From Sinohyriopsis cumingii (lineage: Eukaryota > Mollusca > Bivalvia > Unionida > Unionidae): DNA of 64,000 nucleotides. Position numbers and translations under genes: made by a program. This document shows, piece after piece, positions 15,546 through 26,486 of this stretch. The stretch is taken from positions 130,395,428-130,459,427 of the forward strand of contig CM068838.1 in assembly GCA_028554795.2 (NCBI GenBank). Reading direction: 5' to 3'. Below the pieces are notes generated by a model. It was not told the origin of the DNA. It was given only the letters and a program-made list of their open reading frames with translations, and did no database searches. Each line of letters begins with the position of its first letter. Position 1 is the first letter of the stretch.

Positions 15546-16192
15546 GTGCCTATGCCTTACTTATACATATATTTTGTATATTTAATGCGTCTAGTGGCTT
15601 TGTTAGACGGTAGTCAAATAGCTAGTATACCTGGCCAGGATGTTTGTTTTGAATCTCCTCTGACTCCTATGTGACATGAAAGACAATCAGACTCTGGAAA
15701 AATGATAAACATAATCACCAGCAAGTGTTCGCGTAATCAATTCTGTTTCAAAGAGACCAGCTCGTATCCAATCAAAAGTAAGATATTCAAATTTAAAGCG
15801 GATTTGTTACACAAGCAAGCCGTTATTTATGGACTAAATTCATTTGGAAATTAGTAAATGGACGAACCTTTCCAAGGGAGGATTGCATAAAGTTTTGATT
15901 TTACTCCGAGTGGCCGTACTTGCCACTCGTAACAGGGGAGGATTTTTTTCGTCAAATTCGAGGTTGGGAACTGCGAACAAAGGCTTCTTCGTACTATTTT
16001 CATCAATAGTAATTTGTAAGAGTGATATATTGTTACGTATAGTAGACTGTTGAATTGAGATCTAAGTGTATTGTGTCATTTACTATTATGAAGCATCTTA
16101 ATGAATAACTGAATTTAAAGAGATTTGTGTTAAAACTGTACTTGCTTATCAGTATATAAATATATATTCATTTGGACTAATGCACACACACG

Positions 16193-16194
<2 letters not shown>

Positions 16195-16277
<83 letters not shown>
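16195..16277. repeat. TA dinucleotide microsatellite
   Basis: About 40 uninterrupted TA units following a short CACACACGCTCA stretch. Confidence 0.95.
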
Positions 16278-16280
<3 letters not shown>

Positions 16281-16434
16281 GTGTATTTGTCTATTAAAAC
16301 TCGTACAGTTGAAAATACATATGATTGCTATTGATAATGATAATTTAATATTTCGCGAAATTAGCAATTAGGAAATTGTACGCAGGTGTTTGAACTCGTT
16401 AATAATACTAGTATTGTAGCACAATTATTATAGA

Positions 16435-16463
16435 ACAAAGCGTGTATAGAATACACGCTTTGT
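16435..16463. repeat. Perfect 13-bp inverted repeat, 3-nt loop
   Basis: ACAAAGCGTGTAT, loop AGA, then ATACACGCTTTGT. It is followed at once by a short TA tract. No gene adjoins it and no U-run typical of a terminator follows; it may be part of the inserted element. Confidence 0.8.
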
Positions 16464-17099
16464 ATATATATATATATAGATGTGAGTGCGTGAGTTCACC
16501 TTTAATTTTCTTCGCCATTATTTTCATGAATGGTCTGTGAGAGAGTGGTGATTTTATTCCCTAGATTTGAGTAGGGAGACCAGACAATACGTCGCTTCTG
16601 ATTCTACACTCTACAGTACAGGGAGCTTTCCAGTTGGACGTGGAGGTTTGACGCCCAAATAGCGGGAACGTGGAAAAGGCGCAAAGAGTGCGAGGAAGAC
16701 GCCGTAGTGTCGTCAGATGTGGAGGTGCAGTGCTGAAAGGACCACGTGACTGTGAGCACCGAAGACCAGTGGCAATGGTAGCGGAGTATCAAAGACGATT
16801 GTAGGAATGACAGATGAGTAGTTTTCTCAACCATCGGAAAGGAAACTCTCTCTCAAGGCTGTTAAATTTATGTGATAACATTTGGCAACTTTTAATAGGT
16901 CATCGATTGTAATAGTTTAAAAGAGTTGAATATGAGAAATTGTGACGGGAAATATTGAATTTGTTTGTTATATTTTGTTAAATTCTTATGCATTCCACCT
17001 TGACGTATGTATATACTTAGACTGTCGGCATTGCTGACCGGGGGGTTGGATCTATTTAAATATTAGAATACAGTAGGAGGCGTGTGACATTGAGGAAGA

Positions 17100-18300
17100 A
17101 AGCGTTTTAGTTTTTGTCTCGACAGAAAACTTACTTTCTTTCCACATATTAAGCAACTGACAGTGAAATGTTTGAAATCCTTCGACCTACTCAAAGAAGT
17201 ACTGCATACTAACTGGAGTGCTAATACAAAAGTAGTCCTTAACCTATATAGAACCCATATTAGATCGAAACTGGATTATGATTTTCTCTCAGCTATCTTT
17301 AAAATGTGTCTTGTATTTTGCTTTCAACCAAACATTCAACCAAATTTGTATATGATTCCATTCCTACTTTTGCATTAGATTAGTTATAATCCTTGTCAAT
17401 ACAAACCTTGATCTTTGTAAATCCAAACACATATTTCTAACTTTAACATCTTCTTGGCTTCTAAAACAACTGAACGTACTTTTAACTCTGCAAGAAGAAC
17501 AACAATCTGCGACAAATCCTTCCATTTTCATAGTTCTTATAAATAACCCCTCTCCAAAATTTACAATTATAAATTAATTTATACTGATAGCTCAAACTAA
17601 GGTGAAAGGGTTGCTGACGCCTTCACTTAAATAGACTAGAAAACAAATATTCTTTTGCCAGAAGGTGCATCGATATTGTCGATAGAAAACATTGCAGTAG
17701 AGCTTGCTCTGAAAGATTTCGAAATCAAACAATTTAAGTCATATTATCTTTGATTTACAATCAGTGCTTCAGTCACTACACAACAGAAGTTCAAAAATCC
17801 ATTAATGACCAATGTCCTCATTAAACATGACGAGCTATGTGTCACATACAATATCATTTATTGTTGGTGACCCGAAAATATCGAGTATCAAAGGCATTGA
17901 CAGTGCAGACCGCGCTGCCAAATCAGATTTGTCTCTACAACCATCTGATTTTAAAATAAATTCACAATGATTTTAAACCTGGAATCTATACATTATTATT
18001 TAGTAAGTGGCATACATCGTGGAATATTTCTTTCGACAACTAGCTCCATGGGGTGAAATCCTCATTAGGTGGATCATCCGCAACGACGATGTGGGCATAA
18101 TGCAAGTTAGAACTGGCAACGTACTGGAGAGTGAAAATCAACCCGAGTGCGTTATTTGCTAGGAATCATTTACCATAAAACATTTTGTAATACATTGTTG
18201 TGATCTCCAACCTACAACGCAATCGTTAATACAATGTTCAGCACATGAAGGAAAATTTGATACAGTAAACGTGTCTTAAATTTTAAATTTCTTAAAGGAC
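17100..18300 (+). pseudogene. LINE RT thumb and RNase H remnant
   Basis: The segment resumes the Jockey coding frame with DRKLTFFPHIKQLTVKC near 17,128, directly continuing the block lost at about 15,545. Downstream frames hold the RNase H start IYTDSSN, an acidic VELALKDFE block, and a C-terminal RRDDVGIMQ-like stretch typical of the element's end. At least ten stops or shifts break it. Confidence 0.7.
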
Positions 18301-18331
18301 GTAAACATTTCTTCTAAATTATACATTTTTA

Positions 18332-18362
18332 CTCTCTCTCTCTCTCTCTCTCTCTCCTCCCT

Positions 18363-18410
<48 letters not shown>

Positions 18411-18424
18411 CTCTCTCTCTCTCT
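18332..18424. repeat. TC-rich microsatellite
   Basis: CT/TC dinucleotides with CTCC interruptions, lying in the 3' untranslated part of the LINE. Confidence 0.95.
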
Positions 18425-18698
18425 TTTACTCTCTTGTTCAGTAGTTTTTACCCACCATATTACTGTCATTCATCCTAAATATATGTATGCATCGAATTAT
18501 TCATTGTCACACACCATTTACATTCCTCGCTAATCGGTACCCTCGTACATTATCCTCACCATCTCATCATCTTGCTTTTCACTGGTTGCTCTTATTATAG
18601 CTGATTGATAATGAACCTAGTATCCGATGCAAATAATCTAGCATATGACATTTTTGTGGCGTTAAATTGCGTTACAGGGCTGATGTGCAGTAAAAAAA

Positions 18699-18755
18699 CG
18701 ATAAATCAATCAATCAATCAATCAATAGATCACTCAATCAATCAGTCAACATATT
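18699..18755 (+). repeat. ATCA tail of the LINE
   Basis: ATCA tetranucleotide repeats after GTGGCGTTAAATTGCG and a short A-run. This is the kind of 3' end I associate with molluscan Jockey-like elements. It marks the 3' boundary. Confidence 0.7.
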
Positions 18756-18837
18756 GTCCTATTTCAGCAATGGGAATTTTTCTACTGCAACAAAAAGATT
18801 AAATATGAATGATGCATTACATTTCTATTGTAATACA

Positions 18838-18842
<5 letters not shown>

Positions 18843-18907
<65 letters not shown>
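18843..18907. repeat. TA microsatellite
   Basis: About 32 uninterrupted TA units just after the LINE tail. Confidence 0.97.
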
Positions 18908-18908
<1 letters not shown>

Positions 18909-19980
18909 GATCCCTGTATTATGTTAGTATTGTATAACTGTCAGCAGCTTGATAACTTTGATTCTTCTATTTGTATGCCACATGTAAGTGAGTGTGCATA
19001 GTTCAGTATTTACTGTCGAGGCTTAAATCATAGGATTTTGCATTAATTGCTAAAACACCAATGAAATCAATTAAATATGTTAGTGAAGAATACATCAATG
19101 TTTCAACACTTGTTCAAATATATACACGTATATACAGAAAACTATTAATAACGTAACTTTAGCTATTCAGTTAGGAAATGTCATAGAGAGAGTATTCATG
19201 TCATGTTTTATATAAGTGTTATCCGTAGCGATCAAACATTATATTTTAGCACACAAATCGCTGTTAAAATGTGATTAATGGATAATAAATTTCATATGTA
19301 CTCCAGGTAAAACCCGTTTTCTTTTTTCTGAACAGATGATATGGACAGCATATAGCATATTTAGTACACTTTCATAAAATTATCTTCAGGTAAGTTGCAT
19401 CTCGCAAGCATTTAAATTTTATCGAGTAAAGAAAATTTGTGTATTGTAGTTCTCTCATAGCTTAAGTGCACTAAAAGACTAATTTGAATAGGGAATAAAA
19501 AGAGCAAGACGATATAAACAGAAACCAAATTATAAACGTTGCGGAAGGGAATAAAATGTGTTAGAATGCATAACTATTTGGAAAGAAAGAATTCAGCAGT
19601 CGTTTGGCGCCAATTGCTGCAAAACGAATTGGAACTGCTTCTTTCTGCTCTTATCAACTTGGCTTTGTACGTTCTTATAAAATATTCGCAGATTTATTCT
19701 TGGAATCTCACTGATCTTCAAGTCACCTGCGTGAATAAAAAGTGGACACGTGATTGTTATGTTTGAGTTTTAGTGTGAGGAAAAAGTAAAAGACATATAT
19801 GTATTTCATTTTATTCATATGTTTAATAGATTTCCTGATAAATGTCTATCGGATAAATCCAAACCTTTCTTAGATGGCCAGATTAAGAGATTGAGAAAAT
19901 TAATTAGTAATGACATTTTAATACTTTTCCATAGCATAGCATCAACAGAGATCCTGATGTTGAGTCTTGCCTTGTCTCTA

Positions 19981-20019
<39 letters not shown>

Positions 20020-20593
20020 AATACACATACAGGTACTTAAAATTGCTGTTATCCATCAAATAGTAGTCGTAATAAATGCATTCATTTTGCGAATAGCTCT
20101 TTTTGGTTAGTGAACTCTTTGCACCTGGTGTTTCATTTATTTATTGAACGTTATAACTTTTATACATTGATTCGATTCATGAGGATGTCTCCACCCGGAC
20201 TTAAACATAATCTTTTTATGTATTTCAAAATGTCAACAGATTTATGTATTAGATGATAATAATGAACTGATATCAACTGATTGACAAGTACATATATAAA
20301 ATCACTTTCGACCGTCAAACCTGGTTCCACAATCATGTAAAGTGCGTTCCGAGGTTAGGCATTGCCTTGTTGGTGTGCCAGGTATGGAAGTGGAGGTGGC
20401 ACACAACTTCACGGACGAGGAATACAGTTAGATCTTAGCGTATCTACATGGAACTTATTTCTTCTCAATTTTTGTCTGAGATATTTATGTTCTTTTCCTT
20501 AATTTTAGTGAAATAGGTATATTTTATCAGATTTGGTTTGGTTTTGTGGAGATTGACGTAATTTTAAAGCACTTGCTACTGTATACATGTTTA
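18908..20593. other. Gene-free AT-rich sequence
   Basis: Nothing beyond the CA tract at 19,982; short frames have no recognisable content. Confidence 0.6.
19982..20014. repeat. CA microsatellite
   Basis: About 16 CA units, then ATACAAATACACATACA. Confidence 0.95.
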
Positions 20594-20775
20594 CCAGTAT
20601 GTTTTAGTGGAGGAAGACCACAGGAAGAACCTTTAACCGAATCGAAGCTGCTGCAAAGCGTTCTCATCTAGCCCCATTGGTCGATTCGTGACTCGAACTC
20701 ATTCTTACAGAGGTGAAATGTTTGTCTCATCTGTGAAGCCAGATTTCATAGACCACTCGGCCACTCATGGCCTAT
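20594..20775 (-). mobile_element. tRNA-like SINE (family B), degraded
   Basis: In minus sense, a head reading GGCCATGAGTGGCCGAGTGG (box A) and GAGTTCGAGTCACGA (box B region) is followed by a body ending in GGGTTCTTCC.GTGGTCTTCC-like sequence. It shares the head layout, the 'CACCTCTGTAAGAATGAGTTCGA' type junction and the CTTCCTCCAC end with the copy at 30,808-31,052. Confidence 0.65.
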
Positions 20776-23700
20776 ATTTTAGTTGACATCATCGTAAACA
20801 AAACAATAGTATTAGTGCGCGTAATGTTACAATATCAAAATAACTTCTTGTTTTAGCAGATGTAAGTTTTATTGGCAAACATGGAACACGAATTACAAAA
20901 TTCGAGTTTAGAATACTGAAGTGACATAGTGTTGAACCGATTGGATATAATCTCACCTAACTCATATTCACCTCACATATGAGTCATTCATAGAATATGA
21001 CAGTTAAATGCCAATTGCATAATACTATTTACGAGAATCTTCCTAGCACGGCATCCAGAAACGACTCACTTTTTAAAGAAAACTCTGCAAAATTAAAGTC
21101 CAAATCTAACAGTAAATCATTTCTTTGTCAGAGTTGCCTGAAAAGCCACCAACATATGCGTATGTCATAAAAATATGATTGTAGTCATATAGAAAAACAA
21201 GAAATTGTTCTATAGTAGAAGGTCCGACAATTATGCTTTATGTTAGTGTACTTGGGACATGTTTGAAATCGTATTTTGCCAGTATCTTCTTAAGGAAGGT
21301 TTTGCTACCCTTCCATTACTATTAGACGTAGAATCAAGTAATAACCTTAATGATTTCATGAGAGAATACATCTTAGAAGTGAAATGACTATATGCAAAGT
21401 AGATTACATATACGCACCTGTATTATATATGTAAGAGTTTAATGCTTTTTTATCGGTTTAACGTGGGGTAAAGTGTTGCCCCATAGACGAACTAACGCCT
21501 GAAGGTCGTTATTAGCGCGGCGTAGTTAGGAAATTGACAGTTTATACCACAGCAGGTGCAGAAAAAATATTAAACTTGTATAATTGCATTGCAATTCTTT
21601 TTAACGTTTATTGATTTTTATTTGCTTTTTAAAAAAAAATGTTTTAGAGCCTTATTTCAGCGAATGATATGCATGTGAAGTGATTCTGATACGCGGCTGT
21701 TTGTAGAAAAGTTGATTCTCCGTCTACGTCTAAATGGCTGCTTCAACATCAAAAAAGTAATTCCAAAAAATAGTAACCGATCTTTTATATATTTTATTTA
21801 AACTGGCACATTTTATTCTGAGCAGAAGCAGAAGCTCAGAATTCAAGGCAAATTGTGTTTATTTTATGGACATAACACTTGACTCTTGGATTGGATGCTG
21901 TCATTGACGAGATCAGCTTATTTTGGCCATCTCAATACTGTCCAGACATGTGATAAACCATTTTTATTTTCCTGATACCTTTTTCATGCTCATTAACAGT
22001 CTAAGCCACCCAAGGTCCTCCTTACGGACGGAATTAATACCAACGGTAAATGGTAATAGTGACATGGGTCCAATAGTCATACAAAATAAGACATCGACCA
22101 TGACAGTTCCGATGGTTGAGGAACGGGACCTATCTCCCCAACCATCATCGTAATTATCATGGTCAGCGTTGTAAATGGTAGGGTATGTAATATGATAATA
22201 ATATTCAATGGACCCATCCCGCAGTCTCTATATCTGTTTAGCATTAATTTTAATAACATTCTGGACAAGCCACAGTGAAATTGGTGTAGCCTTAATGTTC
22301 TTGGTAGATTTTTAGTTTCCCAATTCAGATATAGGGTTCTGCATAAGAGATCTTACTCTTAGACTTTTGATATAGTTTTGATTTCTGGACGTTCTTAATC
22401 TATGAGAGCTTTCGATTTTTTGTTTGTTTCTGGTCATCCTACTATTCAACAGGCAAGTGTCAACGATTAGTTGGTTAATTCAGAATGTTTGATAATTCCG
22501 ATGACCAAATATCGTTAACTTTAAAAGGCACGTTGGATTTTGATGGGTCATTTTTTTAATAGTATTTACATGTTAGAATATTTGCCTGACATGGCAAATT
22601 TAGCAGCAAATTTCAGAATTCTGCTTTTTCGAAACAATTTTTGCACGTAGAATATCTGTGGAATGATATACCTTTACCTTGCGTACCCGTAACATCATTT
22701 CCCCAGATTTATATCAAATATAAATTCACAGCTTCAAGGTTATCCTTACGGATCATACCTTGGATGTGTTTCGATTGTTCTCATTCGCAACACTTCGGCA
22801 AAACAAGGAATGTGCGGGATGTTATGAATGATAGAACTAATTTTGGCAGAAATAACTATGGTAGTCATAACATATGGGGTGGGTGTCTTTTCTTGCGTAG
22901 AAGTTTCCAGCGTACAGCATGCATGATTAATCGTTAAATTGTTGCGTCAACATACATTCGAAGCATATTTTAGACTTGCAGACGGATCAAATATAGTCAA
23001 AGAAACAATGATTTGTTTTCAGAACAAAATTACAAAAAGCTTTCCTTTTCGATTTTGTTAAACATTTTATTCAGATTTTAGCTATAGTTCCTACTTCAGG
23101 AATGCATATGTTTATTGGTGACAAGAAGACATTTTATTCATGCCTTTAATTATTTTAATTACATGGACAAACTATAAAGACTGTAAATCTCGTTAACTAT
23201 ATTGACAGTGCCGCACAGCTTTAAATGCGAACCAGACTATGCACTTTCATACAAGATATCTACTTTTGATTTCCTTTTCTACTTTTGTTCAAAGTAACAT
23301 GAAAATGGCCTATATAATTCTGTGATGTGTTTGCTTTAGGTTTTTAAGGTTTATGCACTCTTGTTCCGTTATGACAAAGAAAAAGTTCAATACACGGTTT
23401 AGGTTTCAATTGATTATAAACATTATGAGTCTTGTATTAATTTGTGAAGTGAACTGTATAAAAATTTTAGTGTATTGAGGTGATGAGAAATTTAACCCAC
23501 CTTTGCTGTGATTGTAAATATTTTATTTTAAATCCGTGAGTTGTTGCTAAATGTGCAATCAAATTAGTGCAAGCAATGTCACTCGTATCCATGGAAACAG
23601 ATAATATTAGCCTTTATCAGTAATCAGAGGCATATAAATGGAGTGCATTTCCAGGAAGTGTCTTAATCTCCATGGATGTTGACCCACATATGTACAGAGC

Positions 23701-24825
23701 ATATTCATCACGTATATTCCCTACATGGTAATGCAAATAATAAACCGATCGTGTGCGTTATGCTGGTAGATGCTAAACCCAATTAATCTTTAGGTTGCAT
23801 GTGCCGCACGTCCGTAATAGACATTTCTTATAGATTGCTTCTATTCCTCCTTATCCCAGAGTTAATACGTAAGTGCACATATTTTATTAGTTTACAATTC
23901 ATAATAATGTAGCGTTTGTTATACCAGTCTTATGGAGTAAATCTTTAAATTTTCTAAATAGCAAGTAATTCGTGCGGTAAAGTTTTCAATTATATTATCA
24001 ACTCAAAGTTCACAATTATATTAGACAAATACAGTAAATTTTAATAGAAATATCCGTTTCAGTTCCTTGTTCTCAATTTTCATGTCAATGCATCACACTT
24101 AAAAATGAAGAAAAGTTACTTCCATTGCAGATCGATTAAATGGATAATGCAATTAATATGTTTTCACAAAAATTGTCAATATTCAGTAGACATAAAAACA
24201 TGTAAGTTGGTGTCTACTTTGTTAGAAATAAGCATTATTGCATTGTTTGCCTAAAAGACATACATATCAATTAAGGTTTAGATACCTATTTATAGACTGA
24301 ATCGAAACAATAAATCATCGTCCATTCTTTCATATGTGAAAATACAGGAGTCCCAATTATCCGTATCAGGAATTTTAATTTAAGTTGCATAGTGTTTAAG
24401 AGAGAGCATAACTAATACTAGTATGTATGAAATTAACAGTTCAAGGGAAATAAATCTGATTAGTAAAAGTAAATGCCGCAAAATAATCATGTTCACATTT
24501 TCATATACGTGTATTGTATAAAAATAAACAAGACTTTAAAAATGTATTGGGTAGGGGGTGGTCGCCATTCGATAATTATTCGTCTAATTCCTGTGATCGA
24601 GTTTGATTGTTGTCCATGTCATTATAAACATAGGTACAATAAATTACTAAATAATTGACGTTCGAAGTGTCCAAATCAAATTCATTATTATATGTAATAC
24701 AACTTTCAATACATATATATTGGTCTTGACAATTATCTATATATTTATGTTTTGTATTTTTAAACTTGTTGTTTGTTTGAGTTGAAATATTGCATTCGCT
24801 TGTACCTTAAAAAACTTTAAAAAAA
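20776..24825. other. Gene-free region downstream of the TenA-like gene
   Basis: Holds the foldback at 22,064; otherwise nothing recognised. The right end must contain the 3' untranslated region of the TenA-like gene, whose poly(A) site I cannot place. Confidence 0.55.
22064..22217. repeat. Three-step foldback (nested inverted repeats)
   Basis: ATGGGTCCA pairs with TGGACCCAT, then ACCATGA with TCATGGT, then GATGGTTG with CAACCATC, nested in this order around a central loop of about 20 bases. The gaps between the paired blocks differ in length on the two arms. This could be an eroded palindromic element. Confidence 0.55.
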
Positions 24826-25008
24826 TTAGACTGAGTTGAAAAAATTTGCCTCCCCAGTCATGCATCCACTGTACACACGTACTGCTTGTTCCTTATCAAT
24901 GGCTCCGACCAGAAACGCGTCATCTATAATTTTATCCAGTTTCTTGTAACCGTCGTAGTTGGGATCAAAGTTAGAGTTAACCCAACTTTCATAAACACCG
25001 AATTTTTT
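24826..25008 (-). CDS. TenA-like gene, last coding exon
   Basis: 183 nt starting after an acceptor (ATTTCAG) that directly follows an ATT-repeat tract, and ending with TAA at 24,828-24,826. Residues 186-245. It holds the FGVYESWVNSNFDPN segment and the terminal GCMTGEANFF with Glu238, the general acid position of the family. No AATAAA was found close downstream on the minus strand; the nearest weak candidate is an ATAAAT around 24,745. A degenerate copy of this exon lies at 47,453. Confidence 0.85.
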   Translation of the reverse strand, partial: KKFGVYESWVNSNFDPNYDGYKKLDKIIDDAFLVGAIDKEQAVRVYSGCMTGEANFFNSV

Positions 25009-25012
25009 CTGA

Positions 25013-25043
<31 letters not shown>

Positions 25044-26423
25044 TCAATATTATAAATATATACCATATGACTTGTGCCTGGTAGCTTATACAAATATCAC
25101 ACATTCAGGCACATACTGTTGCAGAGACATGCGTGGCATAATTTTCTAGTATATACCAGAAAAATAATCTTTCAGAAGTTCGACAACAACTATTCGATCA
25201 GTAAAAATTTAGGATGTCAAGCCAACAATACAATGATTCTTCTAACATGCACGATCTGTACCACCCAATATGTTAACGGAACAAAATCAACGCAAAAGCT
25301 GCCAGCCACAACAACTTGAATGGACATTCAGTTGAATCCGTCGAGATGTTACCGAATCTAACCTGGGGTTGACATGTACACACACGTAAGGAATGATACT
25401 GGATACTTGAAAAATCACGGGGAGTTGTCCTAAATAAAAACGCAACCGCCCCGTTGCAGTCCTAGCAAAATTACAGTCAGACATTAGTTTTGCACCCGAC
25501 ACAAATTTTGCGCAAATATTTACCCAAGTAATTACTAAGAAAAAAGTGTTTTCTTTATTATTATTATTATTCCGGCACACACTTATATTGCATCTTTCCA
25601 TCAGAACCTCCTTACATAACTCTACCAGTATACAGGTACTTTATCAGTTCTATGAAGATGCGTTAATCTCTAGGCACGCTGTAATGAGTCATTTGCTCAC
25701 ATCTCAGAATTAGGTCAAAATGTACTTGTTCGCTATGGGACAGACAATTTTGAACTGGTATATCTCGTGTTGTACCCTGCTTCATGTAACCCTAATAGTT
25801 AGGAGTTCATACGTTTTAGAAGATTTTGTGTAAAGTGTTTGTTGAGTATTGCTTTGTATGTCTAGGTAGTTTGCTTTTTCCTTGAGGAAGAGCTTCTTTA
25901 GCTCGAAACGTTGGGATACCGTTTCAAATTGGTTACGAAACATTGGACTAAACAACAGACCTATGTAGTATGGAGTTAAGTCACAGAAGCTACCCTTTGA
26001 GATTTATAGTGTCAATTTGAAAAAGAGCCCGAGAATAAATATAAATATAAAAATACCATCGATAAATTTATTCTTGTAATTTTTAAATCATTTTTATCTA
26101 AATGGCAACGAGAATGTGGAACTTGATTCACCCATTTTCCTAATAAAATCGAACTGGTTTCTTATTGATTATGGATTACTGAATGCCTACTTTAGACGCA
26201 AACACATTGCCATATGTATTACGTCATATGGCTCTATTTAGCAAACGTTATACTTATGACACCAACACAAGCCTATCTTTTTCAACCTTGATACTGCCAG
26301 CTGGCCTTTACCGAAGTCAATATTGGTCAACGGCTACTACTGTTGCTAATGCTACAACTACTACCTATTGCTATGTACATGCCATCTATTGTATGACATT
26401 TGACATATCTATATATATCTATA

Positions 26424-26486
<63 letters not shown>

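Larger units (their letters stand above)
15545..17090. mobile_element. Unidentified 1.5-kb insertion within the LINE
   Basis: The LINE reading frame breaks after a TLDGTQLVVE-like segment at about 15,535 and resumes at about 17,095, so the intervening DNA is an insertion. It contains a TA array (16,195-16,277), a perfect hairpin (16,435-16,463) and a locally GC-richer stretch at 16,600-16,840. No terminal repeats, target-site duplication or recognisable protein could be fixed by eye, so its class is unknown. Confidence 0.5.
13650..18755 (+). mobile_element. Decayed Jockey-type non-LTR retrotransposon (LINE)
   Basis: Translated fragments in order: an endonuclease end with an SDH-like motif near 13,680 (SDHSP); a linker with EESIPKSLSHPKT near 13,860; a reverse transcriptase start with NESHDAST..PEDIRYQFWKHLP near 14,360 and a degraded RPIALTSC near 14,560; GFQYGRST near 14,665; LTVRDCCALSDTDV near 14,840; and FTNGFKFSKPKT near 15,410. 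They continue after an insertion with CLKSFDLL..TNWSA..LYR..IRSKLDY (17,170-17,280). An RNase H part follows (IYTDSS near 17,580, LPEGASI near 17,660), then a zinc-knuckle-like C-terminal segment near 18,120. The 3' end is an ATCA repeat tail. These motifs fit Jockey-clade ORF2 as I know it. Stops and frameshifts are numerous, so it is inactive. No ORF1 was identified; the 5' limit is approximate. Confidence 0.8.

Noticed and set aside
25287..25601. 104-codon minus-strand frame in the third TenA intron
   Set aside because: No recognised motif, an Asn run from an AAT tract, and the exon model skips it cleanly.
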